Shown: one piece after another, positions 1 to 9,002 of the stretch
How positions within the stretch are numbered: position 1 is the stretch's first letter
Layout of the letters: every line of letters begins with the position of its first letter
Origin: Gnetum montanum
Lineage: Eukaryota > Streptophyta > Gnetopsida > Gnetales > Gnetaceae
DNA: 26,982 nucleotides
Direction: 5' to 3'
Assembly (NCBI GenBank): GCA_015680685.1
Contig: MNCI01014957.1
Span: 151,931 to 178,912, forward strand
Translations under genes and position numbers: made by a program
Notes under the pieces: generated by a model
What the model was told of the DNA's origin: nothing
Seen by the model: the letters and a program-made list of their open reading frames with translations, nothing else
The model's database searches: none

Positions 1-72
1 TTTCTAATTTGTATTTTTTTTTATGGGCTTGAATGACCCACAATTGTAAAATACATTGAACCTGGTCAAAGC

Positions 73-121
73 AAACCCTAGCCAAAAACCCTAGCCAAAC
101 CCTAGCCCAACCCTATAAATA
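73..121 (+). promoter_or_regulatory. Telo-box array and TATA box in the A LTR
   Basis: AAACCCTAG occurs at 73-81, 86-94 and 97-105. A partial fourth copy (AACCCTA, 109-115) runs into TATAAATA at 114-121. Start-to-start spacing is 13, 11 and about 11 bp. AAACCCTA is the plant telo-box, known from promoters of translation-related genes and from Polycomb-bound sites. Its role here is inferred from position only. Confidence 0.6.
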
Positions 122-137
122 CCCTACCAATTCACAC

Positions 138-245
138 AAATTGGGAAGCAAGAGGAAGGCAAGAACAAAGAGGCAAGAGAAGTAAAGCAAAAGCAGCAAG
201 AGAGAAGGGAGAGGAAGAGGCAAAGATTGGAGAGATTGAAAATTC
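138..245 (+). promoter_or_regulatory. GA-rich purine tract downstream of the A TATA box
   Basis: About 100 bases are almost entirely A and G, with repeated GAGAG, AAGAGG and GCAAGAG motifs. They start roughly where transcription from the TATA box at 114-121 would begin. The tract may be a leader sequence or a binding region for GAGA-type plant factors (BPC family). It is absent from the LTRs of C, D and E. Confidence 0.45.
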
Positions 246-789
246 TGAAGGTGGACAGAACTTGCAATCCTTGGGTGCTCGGCACATCCAATTTTTGGCT
301 TCCAAGTTCTTCTCACGTTCATCCAATTTCATCGTTGCATCATCGTGTCATATCTTTCCAGGGCTAGGCGTTTGACTTGCCATTCACACTTGTGCAACTA
401 CGCTTTGACTAGTGCACATTTTTTTAAACAATAATAATACAGTTTCATTATTGCCTCCCATTTACAGTATTTAGTTCTATTTATGCTTTACAAATATAAC
501 TTTGTTTATGCTTTATTCATAATTCTGTACACTTTATTTACATTTCGTATCATTGTTTACATTCCGTTTACATCTTGTTTACGATAACCCCAGCGCTAGC
601 TGTGGCTTACGCTCGAGGAAGTCCTTGGTTGATTTGCGTGCAAACCATCCAAGGCACTCTACCTTCGTTCCCTTTTCTAGCTTGCCCTCAAGCGAAGGCA
701 GGGTCAGCTATGGCTGTCCAACGATCTCTTGGTGTTTGTTTCCTTTCCAGCCTTACACCGACGATTTAGGTCAGTACACAGCTCATCAT

Positions 790-807
790 TGGTGGCGTTG
801 TCATGGA
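790..807 (+). other. Primer binding site of element A (mutated)
   Basis: TGGTGGCGTTGTCATGGA lies one base after the LTR end. It matches the intact PBS of E (24977-24994) at 14 of 18 positions. The differences include the GCC core. Confidence 0.7.
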
Positions 808-926
808 TTTTTTTGTTTGTGCATTGATTAGAACTTAGGAAATCCTTTCCATCATTGGAATGAACCCTTAGATTTAACTATCCTACAATCACCTAGAAAA
901 GGGTATTGCACACTGAATCATCAATC
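808..926 (+). other. Leader between PBS and gag of A
   Basis: Noncoding leader alignable with the leader of E (shared: attagaa, ttaggaaatc, atcattg, gaaccctt). It ends at the gag ATG at 927. No other feature is seen. Confidence 0.5.
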
Positions 927-3440
927 ATGTCTCCTTCTTCTTATGAGAGTACTTCACTGACTAGGTTCGACACCATAAATAGTTAGAGGTGGGGTGCACA
1001 TGATGATCGACTAATGCCCCAATAGTTTTGCATGGTATATGCTCATCCTGATGAGTATATACCAAAATTTATCTTTATCCTCCACCAGGATGAACAACTG
1101 CGATGGCGTGATCTAGAAGGTAACATAGTGTTACCTCCCAATTGCTCAATCCCAGCTTCTTCGTGCTCTCACACGAATTGGTATGCAACACTTACAATCA
1201 GAGTATGTTGTGCATGAACAAGATTCGAGAGATTATCAACCCATGGAGGCACAACATTAGAGGGATTTGCAACAGGAGAGACATTACAAATCTGTGAAGG
1301 GGAAGTGGCCTCAAGATGTCCTGTATGTCCTAAGTGAAAATGAGGGTGGTGAACCTATCTCGGGATGTTTTCTGCAAAACGATATTCTTCTCATTGACTT
1401 TGATCAAGGAGTTGGATATTAGAATATTCATTCAACTATTCATAACCCAGGTTTTGGTACCAATGGACACAAAGGGTTCGAAAAAGAAACACGAACGCAT
1501 GACAATGATGGACATTCCAATCATAACTCTGACCGATGCTATGACCACCAAAGAGAAGATGACAGGTGTCATCATGATGTCATTCCTCCTTCCTCTTTAC
1601 CTTCATTATCTCCTTCCACCTCTCCTTCAAGGTCTGAATGCAGTCGCAAAGGGAAAGACCATGAGGACAATGGTAAGGGAAATAGAGACCATAGACAAAA
1701 CAATCGAGAAAGGGGATGAGGGCAGTCTAGAGAGACACGTCACAAAAGAAGGGAAAGTAGGAAACAACATAGGCATCATAGACACCATAGACAGTATGAC
1801 CATGATGAACCCCTACTCACCACTTGAAGTATGTTAGATATAACAAAGGCTGTTAGGATTCGAACAAGGCACTATAAGGACAGTAGGATCAAAATACTAG
1901 ACATGAATAACATCCCACGATTTGAAGAGGGATACAATTTTGATTCTCAAAACCATCTACAAACATTCCAAAACACATGTGCCTCGCAAAATATAGAAAA
2001 TGAGTGACAAAAACTATAGTTGATTCCACGGACACTGATAAAGGAAGCGGAAAGCTAGTACTAGTTCTTAGAACTGGAATCCATTCGTCGATGGAGTACC
2101 ATGTTAGAACTATTCAACACTAAGTATCAAACATACTCCCAAGTGTCCAACCTACATAAAAAAATCCAAGGATAGAAACAAGGAGGATATGAATCCTTGG
2201 ATGTTGCCATGGGCCAGTAATATTCATTGTTACATTGTTGTCCTTGCCATGGTTACTCGTAGAAGAAACAACTACACCATCTTGTAGATGGGCTTAGGTA
2301 CAAAATACGAAGAACCCTTGGGACTTATGCCTACGGAAGACTATCCGAGCTAACAGCCCATTAAATACAAAGATTATTGGAGCAAGTTGCCAAGGAGGAA
2401 GGTGAGTTGAGGAAAAGAGAAAGTGCAGAGAAATACAATAGAGATCCTTCCCTTCGAAAGAAGGAAATTAGATTTTGTGAAGATGAAGAAGAGTCACCAC
2501 TTGAAAAGATGGTGAATAGAAAGACTTTTCCCATTCAAAAATTTGCATCAGAAGTATCTACAAAGGTCAATTAGATGTGGAACTCCCTAGATGAAAAATT
2601 TTAAACTATCCTAAAAATAGTAGAAGAGTTTAGAGAACCAAGTAGTGATTGAGAGAGAAGGAAAAAGAAAGAAGCTAAGTATACACATAACAAAGGTAAG
2701 GGTAAGGTTGTCATCATTGAAGAGGTTGTGGATTCAGGCATGGACAATGATGATGAATGTGAGATTTGCCAATATGACCATCCTAAGGGATGTTTCCTAG
2801 TGGTGTCACATCTATAAGAGTTTGGGGTGTATACACTAAACCCATGATTAAACATATGATAAACACCTAGAAGGTTACTTTATCCTCAAGGTAACCCAAG
2901 GTAGTTCCACCAACCCTTGATGTATTATTTGAGTGGAGCTCCACCACAACCGAATGAACAGTATCAATGGTGGTAACACCCAAAATCATGGAGAATGCCA
3001 CCACCACGTAAACAGTATCCTTATCATCAACCTGACCAATATGGGTATTACGTTCAACAACCAATCTCTCCACGTGACTCTACTAGTTACATTTCTCTTC
3101 AACCTCAGTAGCAGGTCCCCGAGTACTATAGAACTTCTTTTCCTTGAGGTGATGTTCCACATATGTACTATCCCTTACATCTTTCCACATCTCTTCCACC
3201 CTCAGCTCCATTACCACATGCTCCAACTATGCAGGGCGAGCTTCCTACCCAACTCCAACAACGTAACACTACAAAGGCTATCAATCCTCAACCTACTATT
3301 GGTTTAGACAACTAATCAAAGAAAAGATCTTTCTTTAGAACCAATAGTTCAACTAAGTCCTTACAACCACAAGCAGCTAATTGTCCAAACGCCTTGCCAT
3401 CATTCAAATCTTCAAAGCTTCCTTCAAACCAAAAACCACA
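927..3440 (+). pseudogene. gag: gag of element A (degenerate)
   Basis: The particle-forming polyprotein gene. The ATG at 927 (MSPSSYES) was chosen because D and E have a similar start (ATG then GCT/TCT TCT TCT) in the same place. Visible parts in order: a conserved block around HPDEYIPKFIFILHQDEQLR (about 1041-1100); a His/Arg/Asp-rich linker (about 1450-1810, with HRHHRHHRQ); the conserved gag core from LDMNNIPRFE (about 1900) through W-STMLELFN-KYQTYS and CPCHGYS (about 2090-2260); a charged coiled-coil-like part; a short zinc knuckle CEICQYDHPKGC (2758-2793); and a Pro/Gln/Tyr-rich tail to about 3440. It is broken by many TAG/TGA/TAA codons at Gln or Trp positions and by several frameshifts, the first near 1150. 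It cannot make a full protein. Confidence 0.85.
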
Positions 3441-3990
3441 CCCAATGCACATTGTTATGTTAACCCATGCCATCACTGATTGGATTAAAGCTGGCCATCT
3501 TCATAGGAAACTCTCTAATCCTAGAAGTCCTCTTATATATTTTCAAATGGCTAGAAATGAACCTTGAAAAGATCTTTTGGATTCAGGTTTTGGTGTTAAC
3601 TTAATCTCTCAAGAAATGTACATAGCCTAGAACCTACCTCCACTACAAAAGAGTAACATTCATCTAGATTTGGTTGACTAGTCCATCACTGTCCCATTGA
3701 GACTAGTAGAGGACATTGTCACTACTGTTTGTGGATGGTTGTATCTAGCCAATTTCCTAGTGATTCAAGTTAACAACTGCAAGGGGGACTTCCCAATCAT
3801 AATGGGAAGATCATGGCTAAGCACAATTGATGCGCACCTAGGCATACATGATCTTTCCTTAGAAATATAAAAAGAAAATGTGTTTGGGAAGATTGAGAAG
3901 AAGAAAGTTCCATGCATCGCATATAGTGACATAGGGTGGAACTATGTGTAGAAGTCCTAGTTTGTACAATGCTTAACATTGTCTGCATGC
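3441..3990 (+). pseudogene. Retroviral-type aspartic protease of A
   Basis: The protease would cut the gag-pol polyprotein inside the particle. The frame reads LLDSGFGVNLISQEMY, with DSG at 3580-3588 as the active-site triplet. It is followed by VEDIVTTV and by FPIIMGRSWLST (about 3788-3823), which corresponds to the ILGR-type flap/helix motif of Athila/Tat proteases. In-frame stops occur at a Gln/Trp-type codon in the AxNLPPL segment and after LVD. Relatives lie in D (DSG at 15046-15054) and, inverted, in F (about 9819-9866). Confidence 0.85.
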
Positions 3991-3999
3991 AAACAGTGT

Positions 4000-4489
4000 G
4001 CACAAGTATTCGACATAGAAAGATGCCTGTATGCAACAGCCACATGATAGGAAGGCACCCAATGGCTGATAGTTAACCTAGAGAGTAATTCAACTATATG
4101 TATGGAACCAACTAAGAGCTTGACTTGTGCCTATATTGATAGCATAGATACATTAGAGCAAGTCCATTGCCAACTTCCAAGCACTGACACCAAAAATATC
4201 AACTGGGGAAAGTTGGAAAATCCTTGATGAGTTTAAGCAAGAGCCCCTTGAATTAAGACCATTGTCCACCAGTATGGAGTATACATTTCTCAAGAATAGA
4301 AAACTAGTAATAATTAATGCTAAGCTCACTCCTCAACAAAAAGAAAGACTACTGAAGATGGTAAACAAATGATCAAAAGCCTTTACTTGGTCATATCCCA
4401 AATTAACCAACATAGAATCTACATTGACCCCTCTATGAAGCCTTGACAACAACCATAAAGACAACTGAACCCAAAGCTTAACTAAGTAG
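4000..4489 (+). other. Protease-to-RT linker of A
   Basis: This region aligns with D 15430-15950 and is part of the polyprotein. It contains a recognisable linker motif (MEYTFLKNRKLVIINAKL, about 4274-4327) followed by the lead-in to RT. No catalytic motif is visible, and several stops interrupt it. Confidence 0.6.
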
Positions 4490-5421
4490 CTAAAGAAGAA
4501 ATTGAACAACTTCTAAAGGTTGGGTTCATCTACCGCATTGCTAACAGTGAATGGGTTAGTCCACTAGTCATTGTGCTGAAAAAAGGAGGTAAATGGAGGG
4601 TGTGTATAGACTTTAGGCTGTTAAACATGATAACGTTTAAAGACCATTTCCCATTGCCATTCATTGACCAGGTCTTAGGTACCATTGTAGGGTATTACTA
4701 TTATAGTTTTTTGGATGGTTACAGTGGGTACAATAAAATTCAAATACCACCAGAAGACTAAGCCAAGACTACATTTACAAGTCCTTGGTGGACATTTGCA
4801 TATAGGCAGATGCCATTTGTCTTGTGCAATGCTCCAGCAACATGTCAACATTTGGTTCTCAGAATATTTTAGCAGCAGATAAGAAATGGTGTGGAGGTTT
4901 TTATGGATGATTTCTCCACCTATAGAGTAGACTTTAAACAAGCATTGGACCAATTAGAGAAAGTACTGAAATGATGTGTTGAAACCAACCTAAGGCTAAA
5001 TTGGCAAAAAAGCCACTTAATGGTCCAAGAGGGCATTGTATTAGGACATAAAATTTCACAAACAAAGATGGATGTAGATCCTAAATAGATTAGAGTCATT
5101 CAAGGAATCACTCATCAACCTGAAAATATAAAATACATCCAATCATTCCTTGGACACTCTAGCTATTATAAATGTTTCATCAAGAACTTTTCGAAGATTG
5201 CAAAACCATTAGTAGAATTAATGAAAAAGGACATACCCTTTGAATGGACCAAGAAATGTGAGCTAGCTTTCCAAACCTTGAAGCAGAAGCTAGTAGGAAC
5301 ACTCATTCTACAAGCTCCTGATTGGTCCAGACCATTCCATATAATAACTAATGCATCCAAATTTTCTTTAGGAGCCATACTTACATAGTTCGATGACCAA
5401 AAATGTCCTTATTACATTCAC
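4490..5421 (+). pseudogene. Reverse transcriptase and start of RNase H of A
   Basis: Copies element RNA into DNA. Visible motifs in one frame: EQLLKVGFIYRI; WVSPLVIVLKKGGKWRVCID (about 4552-4611); FLDGYSGYNKIQIPPED; FVLCNAPAT; the catalytic box FMDDF at 4900-4914, typical of the Athila group; LNWQKSHLMVQEGIVLGHK; and the connection GHSSYYKCFIKNFSKIAKPL. RNase H begins with FHIITNASKFSLGAIL, where the usual Asp of TDAS is Asn. Stops occur at Gln/Trp-type codons (for example 4759-4761 and about 4870), but the frame is otherwise kept from about 4500 to 5400. RNase H then stops abruptly at the single N at 5422. Confidence 0.9.
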
Positions 5422-5422
5422 N
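5422..5422. other. Single ambiguous base at an RNase H deletion point
   Basis: The N sits exactly where homology to D jumps from D 16707 to about D 17028. It is more likely an assembly join than one unread base. Confidence 0.75.
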
Positions 5423-6760
5423 TTGATGAAATCCTCTTTGCAAGTGTAATAAACAATCAATCACCCACTAATACAAATTTGTACAGTAGCATTCTTACTT
5501 ATCTTCTCATGCACGAAACACCATAAGGGTTAGACGTTAAAAAGAAACAATAATTTCTCCACTGAGTTAAACATTTTATGGAAATTAATGGATACCTTTA
5601 CAAGGTATGTTCTAATGGCCTGGTTCGATAGTGTGTTCCTGATGCAGATCAATTGTGAGTTCTCCAAGATGCTCATGAGGGCCCTTGTAGGGGTCATTAC
5701 GCTAGGAGACGAACAACCATTAAAATCTTGCTTGTAGGATATTATTGGCCTACATTATTTGAGGATGCCCATCATTTTGTCCAATCTTGTAAGCATTGCC
5801 AACATGATGGGGGAATGATTGCTAGAATGAAGGATCCACAACAATGGATTCAACCTTAGAACCCTTCAACATATGGGTTATTAATTTTATGGGGCCTATT
5901 ACAGCAATGTCCAATGGAAAAACATACATTATTATTGTTGTTGACTATTTTACAAAGTGGACAGAAGTAGCTGCTATTACCGACTGTACATCATCTATTG
6001 CTACATGATTTGTTGAATAAAAAATTGTAAATAGATTTGGTATGACTCGTGCACTTATTTTTGACAATGGTACACACTTTACAGGTGCAAATTTTTGGAA
6101 GTTGATGCAATACTTAGGAGTCAAGCATAAACTAACTACACCATATCATCCTCAAGCGAATGGTCAAGCCAAAGTCACCAATAGGGAAATCACAAAAATC
6201 TTGACATGAACCATTAGAAAATATAGGCAAGACTAGAGCACTAAATTGAATGATGCTCTTTGGGCCTACCGCTCCACATGGAAACTCCCTATAGGCTACT
6301 CTCCCTATGAGTTAGTGTACGGTAAACTTCCAACACTTCCTATCCAAGCTGAGCTCTGTACACTGTCTACAACATGTGACCTTAACCTTGACCTCAATCT
6401 AGTGCAAAAAGAATAGTTAATGAATCTTAACTTGCTAGATGAGAATCGATTAGCCACCCTATCATCCAACAAACTGCATAAGGCCTTCAACAAACAGCAT
6501 CATGACCTAAAAATTAGAAAAGTCAAATAACAACCAGGAGATAGGATTCTCTATTGGAATCCTGCACATGTGCCACAATGAACTAAATTTCAAACGTTGT
6601 GGGAAGGACCTTATATTATTCATGAAACTTTTCCTTTGGGGGCCATGATGATATATAAACCTAAAAGCTTAATAAGAAATTATTGGTCAATATCCAGCAA
6701 ACCAAACCATTTCATGAGCTTAAAACACTCAGTACTAACACTACCTCTATTACTAGACAA
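5423..6760 (+). pseudogene. Integrase of element A
   Basis: Joins element DNA to the chromosome. After a connector (5423-5640) comes an HHCC zinc-finger region (GPCRGHYARR, GYYWPT, AHHFVQSCKHCQHDGGM, about 5670-5817). The core follows: VDYFTKW with Asp at 5943-5945, and IFDNGTHF with Asp at 6063-6065, 39 residues apart. GQAKVTNREI places a Lys codon (AAA, 6171-6173) 35 residues later, where the catalytic Glu of DD35E should be. Downstream are PYELVYGKLPTLPIQAEL and LWEGPYII, resembling the GPY/F module. No chromodomain is seen, which agrees with the Athila/Tat group. Stops (TGA, TAA, TAG) and one frame change near 5860 break it. Confidence 0.9.
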
Positions 6761-8338
6761 CCTTGCTCATTAATTTAGATCTCCTCCTTCTGACTTAGTT
6801 GTGGGAGGGAAGATCACCAATGCTAACTACTCTAAGTCCTCAGTTTCTTTTGTCCTTTTTGTTTTACAAATTTTTCATGTTTACTTGTTTTTTTTACATC
6901 ATCGTTAACATTTTTACCAGTTCTTTCTCTATTTCATTTCGTCTAATTAACTCTCACTCATCATATCATAACTGCTCATGATGGTAGATTATACTATAAT
7001 AGTTTTGCTTGCTAATGTTTGGTTTTTACCTTTGACCTTCAATGTTGATACTAGGATATTGTTTATTTTGATAAAATAGGCAATAAGTCCATGACATCCA
7101 TTCATTCATTCAATGCTATAGTCTCCTTTGGTTTTGGAACTATATTATCCCTTTCTCTAAGCAAACCTATTAATGAATTAGTGGCTTGATATTCTTCAAA
7201 CCAAGGAAAGATTGAAATGGATTTAAAAGGATGTGACTTTAAGGGGATTCAACATATTTGTGCTAGCTATTCTCTTGGGTACTTGGATGTTTTTCATAGA
7301 TTTTCCACCATTCCACTATTGACCAATACCAGGAAGTTGACTAAATCAAATAAGTCTTTGCATGGTGTGGTTCTCATGCAAAAAACAAATTGGTGGGAAT
7401 TCAGTGGATACCCTTTAGACATAATAAAGGAACATGGGCTACAGGCACTGGTTATGGCACTAGAAAGACATGTTACCCATGTCTAAATATTCCCTCTAAC
7501 TAAGGCCCTTCCTCACCTCCTGCTTCTCTATTCTTCTCCTTTGGGAATGGTGGTTACTCTGTAAAGGCATTCTTGTTGTTTCAGTGGGATGGGTTGGTCA
7601 AGTGTGTTGATGCGACGTCACTAGATGTGGTTAGTTTTAATCTAGATTTGGACTAAATTTTATTAAGTTACCTTAATCAGATTCTATACAAGGAACTTTA
7701 CACAACCTTTATTTTTGGATTCCATTCCATTCTCCCTTCTCTTTTTGTATTGCTTTCCATATTCCACCTCATTATCGATTTTATGATTCATCTATATCTT
7801 AGTCAATGCATTGTTATTCTTTGGTAAATTCTTGTGGGTTACTTCTTAACTATTGTCTCCATATGTCATTCCTAGAGCCTATGGACTCTTTGGTTTGTGG
7901 TTTTGTCAGGTCATAAAGGGCATGGGCCTACTTTGGGGAGGACCCATTGGCATTCCTTTTTGTTGCAATTGTTACGTTCTTTTCCTTAAACATTTTTTGC
8001 AATCAACTATTTCTCATTTATCCCCATCTATGACATCCATTTTTCTTTGCCCTTCTATGCATTTTTATCAGCTTCACCATTGATATTCCTCTTATCTTCC
8101 TTTTTCTTTTGATCCTATTACTACTGAAGGTTTTCTCTTAGTCGTGGGGGTCCCTGTCACAAATTTTTCCATGCCATTACTTATCTTACCCCTACACCTT
8201 CAATAGTTATTAGTTAAAAACCTCTAACCCAGTATCTTCCATATCCACAACCTAGCCAATATGCTTCATATCAAGGCAAGGTATCAATTACATTATATCT
8301 TATCCATCCTTGCTAATTCATGACTGTGTTGTGTGCAG
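6761..8338 (+). other. U-rich noncoding region between pol and third ORF of A
   Basis: About 1.5 kb without a coding frame, strongly T-rich on the plus strand. It aligns in patches with D 18390-20263: gtgagtcca-like at about 7085; the inverted-repeat segment near 7365-7410; ctaaggccct near 7500; and ggcatgggcctac near 7920. A third PPT-like run, GTCGTGGGGGT, is at 8141-8151. U-richness and the acceptor at its end suggest an intron. Short ORFs here (for example 7217-7486) have no visible family and are taken as chance. Confidence 0.6.
6798..6813 (+). other. Internal polypurine-tract-like site after pol of A
   Basis: GTTGTGGGAGGGAAGA follows the end of pol. D has GTTGTGGGGAAGA in the same place (18408-18420). 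Both resemble the terminal PPT of A (GTTGTGGGGGT, 8713-8723). Confidence 0.5.
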
Positions 8339-8341
8339 ATG
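8311..8341 (+). promoter_or_regulatory. Putative branchpoint and 3' splice site before the third ORF of A
   Basis: TTGCTAATTCATG (branchpoint-like CTAAT, 8313-8317) is followed by GTGTGCAG with AG at 8337-8338, immediately before ATGGCA at 8339. D has the same layout (CTAAT at 20236-20240, AG at 20262-20263, ATGGCA at 20264). Confidence 0.5.
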
Positions 8342-8540
8342 GCAATCACATGAACAATGGACTAGATAGGAGGGAGCAGTCAGGATGGACTGGAGAAAGA
8401 GAATTTACATAAGGAATAAGCTTGGTCATGTGACCATGGATGAACAATGGTGTGCACATTTTTGACATCAGAAGAAATGTGCCTCATTTTATTTTCTCTC
8501 TCTTTCTTCAAGATGTCAAATAAGAGTCTAGATGTCATCT
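8339..8540 (+). pseudogene. Start of the third ORF of A, otherwise deleted
   Basis: ATGGCA is at the position matching the third-ORF start of D (20264). A TGA follows after four codons, and no further homology to the D product is visible. Homology to D resumes in the 3' untranslated part at about 8545 (matching D about 23203). About 2.7-2.9 kb of coding sequence is therefore missing relative to D. Confidence 0.55.
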
Positions 8541-8724
8541 ATGTATAGTGTTCACCACAATGGTTATGAACACCAATGCTATAATATGTTTGTTGATCCC
8601 TTCATCGAGCACTTTGAGTCTATCATTCCATGTCACCATCAGTCATCATTCAGTCAATAATCCCATAGCTTCCCAATATTTTGTAAGGAACTTGAGGACA
8701 AGTTTTCATTCAGTTGTGGGGGTA
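8541..8724 (+). other. 3' untranslated end and PPT of A
   Basis: Aligns with D 23200-23368. Shared runs include tcaataatcccata, cttcccaat, ttgtaa and gaact(t/c)(g/a)aggacaagtt. It ends in the polypurine tract GTTGTGGGGGTA (8713-8724), directly before the LTR start at 8725. Confidence 0.75.
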
Positions 8725-8748
8725 TGTCGAGCCCCAATATTGGATCCT

Positions 8749-8829
8749 CGATATCAGATACAAGATATCGTAGATGCCGAAGAAATATCGGACATGCGAT
8801 GTCGAAACTTGTCTCATCACCTATAAATA
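8749..8829 (+). promoter_or_regulatory. U3 dyads and TATA box of the 8725-9534 LTR
   Basis: Inverted repeat CGATATC (8749-8755) / GATATCG (8764-8770), then a second imperfect dyad ATATCG-GACATG-CGATGT (8785-8802). The dyad centres are 34 bp apart. TATAAATA is at 8822-8829, 28.5 bp after the second dyad centre. Confidence 0.6.
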
Positions 8830-8996
8830 AGAGACAAGGGAACTTGGTTTCACATTAGTTTTTTATTCCCTTAGCCGAATTCTTACAATTTTTATATTCT
8901 AGAGTTAGAATTATTTTTGAGTGCCCATAGTAGGAGTCATAAAGTGAACAGATCTTTATTCGAGCATTGTGTACCTAAGCACACCTTGTGTCTGGA

Positions 8997-9002
8997 AATA
9001 AA
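8997..9002 (+). promoter_or_regulatory. AATAAA poly(A) signal in the A 3' LTR
   Basis: AATAAA lies 175 bp after the TATA box. The spacing is almost the same in D (170) and E (175), inside a conserved block (AATAAAGA then gataaacctt). Confidence 0.65.

Larger units (their letters stand above)
1..788 (+). repeat. 5' LTR-like block of element A (start not in window)
   Basis: The block ends in CTCATCA (782-788), one base before a PBS-like sequence. This is exactly the junction seen in E (CTCATCA then TGGCGCC). It has a TATA box at 114-121, a GA-rich stretch after it, and an AT-rich U5-like part (420-600) with repeated TTTAC/TTTAT motifs. Unlike the other three LTRs it shows no AATAAAGA poly(A) signal block and no dyad before the TATA box. 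Only a few bases around the TATA box (CCTATAAATAC, CCTACCA) resemble the LTR of D. No LTR start (TGATGAG-like) is visible, so it probably begins before the window. A captured host promoter fused at the PBS is a less likely alternative. Confidence 0.6.

Noticed and set aside
73-115. Telomere repeat array
   Set aside because: Motif is AAACCCTAGCC with 11-13 bp spacing, not tandem CCCTAAA; only three to four copies next to a TATA box. Read as promoter telo-boxes.
113-332. Minus-strand ORFs in the left LTR
   Set aside because: Leu/Ser/Pro-rich readings are the complement of the GA tract; no start context or family.
6305-6493. Minus-strand ORF within integrase
   Set aside because: Complement of the conserved integrase C-terminal region of A; no independent support.
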